Source of the DNA: Ktedonosporobacter rubrisoli
Lineage (GTDB): Bacteria > Chloroflexota > Ktedonobacteria > Ktedonobacterales > Ktedonobacteraceae
DNA length: 64,000 nucleotides
Assembly: GCF_004208415.1 (NCBI RefSeq)
Contig: NZ_CP035758.1
Coordinates: 2,790,001-2,854,000 of the forward strand
Reading direction: 5' to 3'
Positions 46,102 to 53,136 of the stretch are shown piece by piece (the first letter of the stretch is position 1; the number at the start of each line of letters is the position of its first letter). Below the pieces are notes generated by a model, which saw only the letters and a program-made list of their open reading frames with translations, did not search any database and had not been told where the DNA came from. The position numbers were made by a program, and so were the translations under genes.

Positions 46102-47117
46102 TTATTGTACTAATTTACTATCGAGCACGCATTCACCGTTCTCCATTAAGCGGAGAGATGCACGGATAGGTTGCGGAGTGAGATCCTTCCAGGGGAGAAT
46201 AGGAGGACGGCGCTGCCAATACCAGGCCTGCTGAGAGATGTCCGTCGGCTGGCCATATGTCATTGCTTCGAGGAGGGCTGCCCCTGCATCGTCGATAGTG
46301 AGGGTTCGATACTGCTCTTCGATGAGGCTGGCAGCTTCCCAGAACAGGTGTTGTTCAGCTTGGGGAAGCTTGGCAATTGCCGCATCTAGATTATCTCTAT
46401 CTCTAAGGTGGTTTGCATACTGCTGGGCTGGATAACAATTTCCCGGGCCCATCCATGAGACATACGTAGGATCAATACTTCCCAGAAGCTTAAAACTGAA
46501 AGAGCCTTGGATGCGGGATTCGAAAGCGTCGAGAGGTGGCTATTCTCAAGCTGGATTGTAAGTGTGTCACAGATCGGTGTTGATGGCCGCTGTTTGATCT
46601 CTAATTCATTAATGATATCGGGAAAATGAGTCACCCGAGCATGGGGCAGCTCCGGGACTGGGAATTCTACCTCGTAGACGAAGTACGGCATATACTCTTC
46701 TCCATCGATGACTACCAAATTGCCCTCCATAGCGTAAGCACAGAACACTTCTCCTCTGGGTGTGGCAAGCCAACTTGCGGAAGGATGAATATTAAGTGAG
46801 AGTGGAAATCTCACAACTGTGTTAAAAGTTTCTGCTAGATGGATAGCTAGAGCCTCCTCTGTGGGTAATCGGCCTGCTGTATAGACATCAGGGAAGTTAA
46901 TGGTAGCAAAGAGGCTGAGCGACCAGGCAAAATCGCCAGAACACCTTTCATAAGAGCAAAAGATGAGGATGGAGCTCCACTTCTCCTCGTCCAGATCAAA
47001 TTGTTTCTGCCAGTCCACAATGCAGACATCTTGTACAGCAACCTGGAAGAATGAAGCGAGGAATGTAGGGAGCTGATCGAGTATATCTTTCCTGGCCACA
47101 ACGAGATCATAGTTCAT
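46102..47117 (-). pseudogene. Unknown protein, probably one gene split by a frameshift
   Basis: Two overlapping frames. The first (47117 to 46386) reads as a soluble ~200-residue domain ('MNYDLVVARKDILDQLPTFL', 'SWLATPRGEVFCAYAMEGNL') and then degrades. The second frame, open from about 46560, continues protein-like sequence 'GSFSFKLLGSIDPTYVSW' then 'MGPGNCYPAQQYANHLRD' and ends 'NGECVLDSKLVQ'. A one-base change near 46530-46545 would join them into ~338 residues. I do not recognise the family. Direct repeats flank the gene, so it may be a mobile or duplicated cassette. Two separate overlapping genes is the alternative. Confidence 0.5.
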
Positions 47118-47247
47118 TTACTTCATTTTTGCCTTTCTTCTTGAATCTCAGATAACCTCCTGGTCTAGCACTTTGCACAAATTAATATCGGGTGCCAACC
47201 ACTTTTCGGCTTCTTTCGATGAGAAACATGCCTTCATATGCAAGAAA

Positions 47248-47275
47248 AGTATAGCAGATGAAAAGCGCTTTTTCC
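47248..47275 (-). promoter_or_regulatory. Extended -10 promoter for the unknown gene
   Basis: The minus strand carries TGCTATACT preceded by AAAAAGCGCTTTTCATC, nearly the same as the element before the methyltransferase gene at 39735-39760. It lies ~130 bp upstream of 47117. Confidence 0.45.
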
Positions 47276-47409
47276 AGGAAATGGTGTAGCGATGTGATGA
47301 GGATCACATTTGAAGGCTAGAGCAGATCAAGCTCATCATCCTGAAAGCAAAGCACTCACCCATTAGAAAAGAGAGGTGTGCGTAAAATAATCGGTTTATG
47401 AGGAGTAAG

Positions 47410-47449
47410 GGGAAAAAGCCATGCCAGAATTGAGAGGATGAAAAAGAGG
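47410..47449. repeat. Long direct repeat, right copy
   Basis: GGAAAAAGCCATGCCAGAAT then TGAGAGGATGAAAAAGAGG matches 46045-46083 with a few changes. Together they bracket ~1.3 kb. Confidence 0.65.
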
Positions 47450-47602
47450 TTTTTTTAATTTAGTTGCGCTCCCAAGCGGGCTGTTGCCCTTTTTAAAGCA
47501 TATGAGAGAGACGTCTCTCGAAGAAATACACGTTTTGCAACTCCTAACTGGGAGGGAAACGTTGGGGCAGAGCTACGATTTTAACGGGACTTGCACTCCA
47601 AG

Positions 47603-47634
47603 CCCCCGGTTAAGAGCTAACCCTTAACAATCCC
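47603..47634. repeat. Palindromic intergenic repeat, copy B
   Basis: CCCCCGGTTAAGAGCTAACC then CTTAACAATCCC; matches copy A with a partly degraded stem. Confidence 0.65.
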
Positions 47635-47757
47635 TTTTAGAGGCTTATGCGTCATTCCCATGTTTCCATAACGGAGAGTGTTGCAATCCCACTGGGAAGC
47701 GAACCCCATTTTACAAGGAGTTGCGAGCATTGTAGGGATTTTCCAGTTTTCAAAAAC

Positions 47758-47789
47758 GGGATTGTTAAGGGCTCGCCATTAACCGGGGG
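47758..47789. repeat. Palindromic intergenic repeat, copy C (inverted)
   Basis: GGGATTGTTAAGGGCTCGCC then ATTAACCGGGGG is the reverse complement of the A/B unit. With copy B it brackets ~120 bp next to the transposase end. Confidence 0.65.
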
Positions 47790-47796
47790 AACCCTC

Positions 47797-49184
47797 TCCC
47801 TTTCACATATAGGTTTTTTTGAGGGCGCCAGGCGGCAATCCGCGCTCGCGCTTCCGCTCACGCTGACGAAGCTGCGAGGGCTTCGGGAGCTTCCTGGGTG
47901 AGGTGATGGCCTGAGGCCACTCTTCAGCCAGCAGAATGCCGCACGGCAAAACCTCTGCGTTGAACAGAGCAGCGACTAAACCGAGCCGCCCACGGACCAC
48001 GCAACTCAACTGGCGCGTTGGCAGTTGACCCGTAGGCCGCTTGCGTCTCCGCCGTGCGATGTGCTGTTCTGGCAATGACTCACCTGGGGGTTCCTGACGC
48101 TTCTCTTGCTCCATCTGACAGCCAAGGCTCACCGTCCAGACTTGAGCCACCGCCATCGCCAGTCACAATCGTTCGACGCGGCTGGCATCCACCATTTTGC
48201 TGTGATGCCACCCCCATAAGCCGCGCTTCACGTCTTTAAAGCCCGTTTCAATCCATGTCCGCATCCCATACCAACTTATCTCGGCTTGTTCGGGAGACAG
48301 ATCGGTGAGCACCGCCCAGGGGTGTTCGTAGCTCGCTTCCCAATGCATCAGCAACGTGCATGTTAGGCGGCTGGATTTCCCCGCAAAGCATTCCACTGTC
48401 CCTTTCCAATGGGTTCTCGACGTAGGAGTCCATCGGCTAATCCAGTCAAACTCCTTCTCACCCACCGCGCGTGCCTTGACCCACAGATTGATGCGCAAAA
48501 ATGGATGCTACCCACACTCGAGGATCGCCTGAAACAACCAACGCGCATACAACCCTCGATCAGCCATCACCAGCACCTGCCACTCAGCTGGAATACAACC
48601 GTCCAGGTGCTTGAGCAGCCCCTCCCAATGCGGTCGCCAACTGCCTTTCTCATGTCCGCCCAGCACTTTCCATGCCACCGGGATCGCGCAACTGCGGATC
48701 ACCACGCTGATCGTCAAAATCGTCCAACGCTCCCCCAATGTGGTGGCATCCAGCACCAGCACCATTTGCTGATTCCCATTTCCCCACAAACGCACGATCC
48801 ATTGCAACAAGGGTGCGAAGCAGGTGGTCACGTCCACTTCTCGCCGCTTTTTTCCGCTTTTGTGCTTTGCATCCAGATACCACTCGCGTAAGTGTTGAAA
48901 CACCGCTTGTTCCTGCTGTTCTAATACCAACGCGAGCAGAGCACTGATTTGCGTGATTCCTGCCGTTCCAGCGAGCGCGATCCCCGCGCTCCAGAGAACC
49001 AACCCCCAGATTTGCGGCTTGCTTAAATGATGAATGGCGGTTGACACCTCGTGTGACCACTGCGATAATCGATCCGGGCAAGGCATGCTCGTTCTCCTGC
49101 TCTCGATGCGTCTTTGGTTTTTTTCATCGTAGCAGATTGTGGCGTCTTGCTGTCAATTTGTAAGCTGTCTGTATAGAAAGGGAA
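47797..49184 (-). mobile_element. Degenerate IS4-like insertion sequence
   Basis: Extent is approximate: it spans the broken transposase and ends where short CCCTTTC-containing sequences face each other (about 47798-47804 and, inverted, 49177-49183). These are only weak terminal repeat candidates. No clear target duplication was found. Confidence 0.45.
47803..49086 (-). pseudogene. IS4-like DDE transposase with two in-frame stops
   Basis: A single frame of ~427 codons contains TAG at 48508-48510 and TGA at 48163-48165. Segment 1 has 'MVLVLDATTLGERWTILTIS' (first catalytic Asp) and 'AEWQVLVMADRGLYARWLF' (second Asp). After the TAG it continues 'HPFLRINLWVKARAVGE', then 'WYGMRTWIETGFKDVKRGLW' (catalytic Glu and the YREK-like region). 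After the TGA it continues 'LAMAVAQVWTVSLGCQ'. Relatives have Trp at both stop positions (GWHP and RLWLAxAV), so both stops are probably TGG changed by one G-to-A transition. The element is dead as written. Confidence 0.85.
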
Positions 49185-49185
49185 A

Positions 49186-49968
49186 ATGATGCACGATCTT
49201 GATCTCTCCCGCGTTGTGCCTGCAGCCAGGCCAGTTGTAGAGGCTGCGGCCAGAGTGTATCTACGCCATACAGAACAGTGGTTCTTCGGTTTGCTCATTC
49301 ATGGCTCAGCTCTCAAAGGCGGCTTTATCCCTGGATGTAGCGACATTGATCTCCAGATCTACCTTCGATCTGAAGCGTTCACTATCTATGGCCAGTTGCC
49401 GTTGGAAATTTGTAGCGCTATTCAACGCGACCTGGCGTGCATCGATCCACACCCATTCCAGTATATTCAGGGGTATATACGCTCGCCTCTGCCACGTTCT
49501 GACTATGTTGGGCCAATCCCAGGAGCCTACCATATGCTCACCGGCTAACTTCCTGTGCCAGAGGCGAGCGAGGCAGATTTACAGCGCTCAGCTCGTAAAA
49601 AACTGGCGAGCATCGATGAACGCATTGCCTATTATTGCCGGGGTTTGCTCGAACATGGCTCAGGTAAGTTAGAGCGACAAGTGCGCTTTCTCTGTACCGA
49701 CCTCTGGCCAACGCTCTATCAACTCTTGACCATCCAAGAGCAGGATGGTCTGCGTATATGGAAGCTCCCTAAACCCGAAGCTATCGCTCTCTTGTCTCAA
49801 GAGAGTCAGCTCGCACAAACTGCTTCCGCCTTTTATCAGGCATTGCATCTCTATTATCCGCAAGCAACCTCAGTTGAAGATGCAATCCGCGTTATTGAAG
49901 CTGGCATCGCTTTCTTCGAGGAAGCTCGCGTCTGGTGGCTTGAGTGTGGCGAGGGGAAGCTTCTTTAA
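49186..49968 (+). pseudogene. Nucleotidyltransferase-domain protein with in-frame TAA
   Basis: A pol-beta-type nucleotidyltransferase related to aminoglycoside/streptomycin adenylyltransferases. 'FFGLLIHGSALKGGFIPGCS' with 'DIDLQIYL' is the GSx(n)SDIDL catalytic motif. The frame stops at TAA 49546-49548 after 'GPIPGAYHMLTG' and then continues in the same frame as 'LPVPEASEADLQRSARKKLA' with a helical C-terminal half ('LERQVRFLCTDLWPTLYQLL'). CAA to TAA is one transition. The combined length (~260 aa) suits the family. The IS remnant ends at its start codon, so the promoter is also doubtful. Confidence 0.75.
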
Positions 49969-49988
49969 AAATCTATACTTGAAGGGAA

Positions 49989-50122
49989 CCCTCTCCGGGG
50001 GAGAGGTAATGGGGCGCGAGCCCCCTTTTTTCCTCCTCATTCCCGCTTGTTGCGCTTCCCAAGCCCTGCGAGCATCCACGCTCACTACTGCCAGTACATC
50101 ACATGCTCGCATACAGATCATT
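49989..50122. repeat. Intergenic repeat cluster, copy D
   Basis: Hairpin CCTCTCC-ggg-GGAGAGG (49990-50006), then GGGGCGCGAGCCCCC, then near the end CATGCTCGCATACAGATCATT split over 50102-50122, which also occurs at 44218-44238. Same intergenic repeat family as copies A, B, C and E. Confidence 0.55.
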
Positions 50123-50206
50123 TACAACTGTTGTATGCAGTATAGACCCTGGTAAGAACGTGAGACCGGCGCTATTTAAAGCTGGCTACTTGCCCGGACC
50201 AGGCTT

Positions 50207-51232
50207 TTAGAAATAGGATTGTAATCCTCCTCTTCGGCGCACATCAAGCGTGGCACAATGGAATGATCCTCCCAAAGCTTGAAAGTGGCGGAACGGGCAA
50301 CGCAGCGGCTTAAATCCCCAGGATGTGAGTTGGGCGATGAGTGGCTCTTCCTGGGCTTCGACTACTACGCGCTCTTCATCGAGCATGAGAATGTTCATGC
50401 TAAGCCAATGACTACTCATATAGAGCGGCGGTGCCGCTCTGGGTACGGGCTGAGCCGCGTAGCGCACTTCCCAGGACGCGAGCATCTCAGGCAGTTTGAT
50501 CCCCCTTATTCTCTCCGGGTTGACCAGCAGTTTTCCGGGCGCGAGAGGAACAAAGGTTGCATCCAGATGCATCGGATGTGGATCGTTGAACTGTAGTTCA
50601 TGGATGCGATAGCGCTCCCCTAGATGTCTGCGGAGCCAGGCGATCCCAAAACTGTTGGTAACCTGACTACGTTGGACAAAGATATCTTTGCCACAACGAA
50701 TATAATCGGCAGCATCAAATGTCGGTTCATATTCGGAAAGCATGCTACGAAAAGGAAATGCTTCTTCTCCCTCTTGTTCTTCCACAGGCTGGTATAAAGC
50801 GTCGGGTAACTGTGGCCTGGGTGCTGCGCTCCATCTAGCCCCTTGCTGGAAGTAGTTCTTAAGCAAGGAGCGATAGGCGAATGTTTCAAAGTAGCGACAG
50901 CGCCAGGCCATCGGCGCTTCGATGATCTCATCGCCAATGACCAGCAGGCAATCCCTTGGCATGGCTGTATAGAGGCCCGCCGGACTGCTCCAATCGGGAG
51001 TAGCAAACTGTCGAGAACAATCTACCGGGTCGGGTCGGCGAACCTTGACGCCTTCAGCTTCTAAGAGCTGAACGAACTGGTTCAACTCTGCATTGGCCGC
51101 CATAAGCAGATCCTGGGGAAAGGCGCGTCCTCCATGGGTGTAAAAGAAGGCGTGATGTTCTGTAGGCATGGTGGCCTGGAGAATAGCATGCCAGCAGGGC
51201 ACGGTAGCACCTTCCACACGGCCAACAATCAC
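50207..51232 (-). CDS. Glycine amidinotransferase-like enzyme (AGAT/GATM family), 5' end doubtful
   Basis: A 341-residue amidinotransferase (L-arginine:glycine amidinotransferase fold). Strong family matches are 'FDAADYIRCGKDIFVQRSQV' (catalytic Asp region), 'NDPHPMHLDATFVPL' (His), 'SSHWLSMNILMLDEERVVV' and 'GGSFHCATLDVRRRGG' (nucleophile C326). It would transfer the guanidino group of arginine to an amine such as glycine. Family sequence continues upstream of the GTG at 51232 as NEWDPLEE (to 51256) without any ATG, GTG or TTG before a stop near 51327, and repeat copy E begins there. The gene probably lost its start, so expression is uncertain. Confidence 0.8.
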   Translation of the reverse strand: MIVGRVEGATVPCWHAILQATMPTEHHAFFYTHGGRAFPQDLLMAANAELNQFVQLLEAEGVKVRRPDPVDCSRQFATPDWSSPAGLYTAMPRDCLLVIGDEIIEAPMAWRCRYFETFAYRSLLKNYFQQGARWSAAPRPQLPDALYQPVEEQEGEEAFPFRSMLSEYEPTFDAADYIRCGKDIFVQRSQVTNSFGIAWLRRHLGERYRIHELQFNDPHPMHLDATFVPLAPGKLLVNPERIRGIKLPEMLASWEVRYAAQPVPRAAPPLYMSSHWLSMNILMLDEERVVVEAQEEPLIAQLTSWGFKPLRCPFRHFQALGGSFHCATLDVRRRGGLQSYF

Positions 51233-51317
51233 TTCTTCTAAAGGGTCCCATTCATTTCTCCCGGGCTTCCCAATACTCGTTTTTTGCTGCCTGACAGCGG
51301 CGAGGCGGGGAGAGAGT

Positions 51318-51406
51318 CCCCAGGTTAAGGGCTACGTCGTGAGCAAGTGAATTGGCCCTTAACCGGGTGGATATCTCTCCGGGGGATAGGTATCGGGGCG
51401 CGAGCC
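51318..51406. repeat. Intergenic repeat cluster, copy E
   Basis: CCCCAGGTTAAGGGC...GGCCCTTAACCGGG arms about 25 bp apart, then CTCTCCGGGGGATAGG and GGGGCGCGAGCCC. Same vocabulary as copies A-D. It sits where the amidinotransferase start should be. Confidence 0.6.
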
Positions 51407-51425
51407 CAAATGTTCCATCCGAAAA

Positions 51426-52778
51426 TTAGCGTACACTCTTGATCGGCTGCACAAGCACAGCGCCCAGCAACGTTAGCACCGTAGCAACCAGGAAGAGCGA
51501 CGTATAACCGGCTTCCACGCTGCTGGCAAAAATGCTGATCGCAAGCGCACCAACCGAAGGCGCCAGGAACTGCGCCACATTCAGCGCAATCACCATCACA
51601 CCCAGATCCTTGCCGCGACTCTCCGCGCGCGGCAGCACCTGCGTAATCAGGGCCATATCCACAGCGTTATAAGCTCCGATGCCTATACCTTGCAGGGCAA
51701 AGGAGACAATTACCGCCGGCCAGGTATGGATTAAGGCAGGAATAAGCAGGCTTAGGGCCAGCAGAACCGTCGCCCCGATCACAAAGGGCTTGCGCCGCTG
51801 AAAGCGGTCAGAAATAATACCACCTAGCAGCGTAGCCACAAGCGAGCCAACCGTTGAAATAGTCGTCACAATCGTCATTCCTTCGGCCACCGTATGCCCG
51901 GGAAAGAGCTGGGCATAGTGCACGACGTCGCGCAAGAAGAAATTGCTGAACGAAGATATCGTGAAAAAGGCAAGGAAGACCAGGAAGCGCGTAATCCAGG
52001 CATAGGCAAAATCGGGAAACTGGCGCGGACTAATCCAGAAGCCGGCCACAAATTCGCCAAGACGGAAGGGCGGCATCGCCCCTTTAGGGAGCCGTGGCTC
52101 GCGATAGAAGAGCACAAAGCCGCCGGCGAGCAGGATGATAATAGCAATCAGGGCAGAATAGGCGATCGGAATCGATTGGCCGGTGAGATTGAGGACAGTC
52201 GTGACAAGCAGCATGCCAAGAACCGTGCTTATCGGGAGCGCCAGACCTATAATGGCCGAAGCTGTGCCGCGCTCCTTCTCTGGAATGCGGTCAGGCATAA
52301 GGATGTTAAGAATTGCCAGCAAAAGATTGCCACAACAATTGATCACAATCCAGCCGATGGCGATAAATAGAATCGTGTTGGCCTGCGAGGCAAGCAGGAG
52401 CCCGGCCACAACGCCCAGCATGCCACCCAGAATCCAGGGTCGGCGCCGACCTATGCGCGCGGTCGTGCGGTCAGATAACGCGCCGCCCAGCGGTGGACTG
52501 ATCACGCCGGCCAGGCCGCCCAGCGTGAGAATAATGCCAAGAGTAGCCACCTTGTGGATCGGATCAAGGCGATTGATCTGTTCTGGCAACAAGAGCGAAA
52601 GGATTGGTAAGCCCACGGCCAGCCAGCTAACCGTGGCAATAGCTATACCTGCGGGAAGGCCAAGGCCAACAGGTTTTGTGGGAGGGCGCAAAGCTTCGGG
52701 AACGTCTGTTATTACATCGTCCGCTGCGTTAAGAGTCTGGGAAAGTACTTCAGGTGATCGAATGATTTCTTCTTCCAT
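51426..52778 (-). CDS. MFS sugar transporter (SLC45/GPH-like), probable rhamnoside importer
   Basis: A 450-residue protein with 12 predicted helices after a ~40-residue cytosolic N-terminus. The motif after helix 2 is 'GALSDRTTARIGRRRPWILG', the form seen in sugar-cation and SLC45-like symporters, and the second half repeats it as 'GGIISDRFQRRKPFVIGATV'. ATG 52778 is chosen because AAAGGAG lies nine bases upstream. It is downstream of, and parallel to, the GH78 rhamnosidase, which lacks a signal peptide. Import of rhamnosyl oligosaccharides followed by cytosolic cleavage is therefore the likely pathway. Confidence 0.88.
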   Translation of the reverse strand: MEEEIIRSPEVLSQTLNAADDVITDVPEALRPPTKPVGLGLPAGIAIATVSWLAVGLPILSLLLPEQINRLDPIHKVATLGIILTLGGLAGVISPPLGGALSDRTTARIGRRRPWILGGMLGVVAGLLLASQANTILFIAIGWIVINCCGNLLLAILNILMPDRIPEKERGTASAIIGLALPISTVLGMLLVTTVLNLTGQSIPIAYSALIAIIILLAGGFVLFYREPRLPKGAMPPFRLGEFVAGFWISPRQFPDFAYAWITRFLVFLAFFTISSFSNFFLRDVVHYAQLFPGHTVAEGMTIVTTISTVGSLVATLLGGIISDRFQRRKPFVIGATVLLALSLLIPALIHTWPAVIVSFALQGIGIGAYNAVDMALITQVLPRAESRGKDLGVMVIALNVAQFLAPSVGALAISIFASSVEAGYTSLFLVATVLTLLGAVLVQPIKSVR

Positions 52779-52975
52779 GCTCTGAGACTCCTTTGGGGTG
52801 CTAAAATATATCCCTACGGATCGGTGCTCCAACCGGGCCTCACCGGCTCATGCTGATCCTGGCTGAGTAATAAGCTCTTCCATAAAAGCTTACAATATTT
52901 CCAGGTCAAGGCCAGAAAGCTAATGTGAATGCGCGGTTTGAGTTCCGGGTTTATGGCAGCACGCTTGATGCCATC

Positions 52976-53065
52976 TTACTAAGCAACGGGCTAAATTAAG
53001 GGTGTATAATGTGTATACCGATTTACTAAGCAACGGGACATAATAAGGGTGCGTAATTGGTATAT
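52976..53065. repeat. Tandem ~47-bp direct repeats in the transporter control region
   Basis: Two units begin TTACTAAGCAACGGG at 52976 and 53023, each followed by an AT-rich segment with AAGGGTG and a TATA-like tail. The conserved core is 15 bp and the spacing 47 bp. They lie 200-285 bp upstream of the MFS start (minus strand) and after the rhamnosidase stop, so they may be operator sites separating control of the transporter. Confidence 0.65.
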
Positions 53066-53136
53066 TGAGGCAGCATGCCGGCTGCTGGGCCATCCTCTCC
53101 AGAGAAAGGCAGCAACCAGGCATGCCAGGTAACTAA

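Noticed and set aside
46386..46452. Translational coupling of two genuine overlapping genes
   Set aside because: The second frame is protein-like far upstream of its first ATG (to about 46560) while the first frame loses coherence there, so a frameshift in one gene explains it better; kept open as an alternative.
45199..48510. UGA/UAG recoded as Trp (alternative genetic code), since several in-frame stops replace Trp
   Set aside because: TGA ends normal genes here (for example 57991 and 58884, overlapping the next starts), TGG encodes Trp throughout, and one of the stops is TAG. The nearby frameshifts and the TAA lesion fit decay better.
48409..48891. 160-residue plus-strand frame across the transposase
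   Set aside because: Antisense to a clear IS4-like transposase; composition is typical of a shadow frame.
52183..52785. 200-residue frame antisense to the MFS transporter
   Set aside because: Pro/Arg/Ser-rich shadow frame without a start context.
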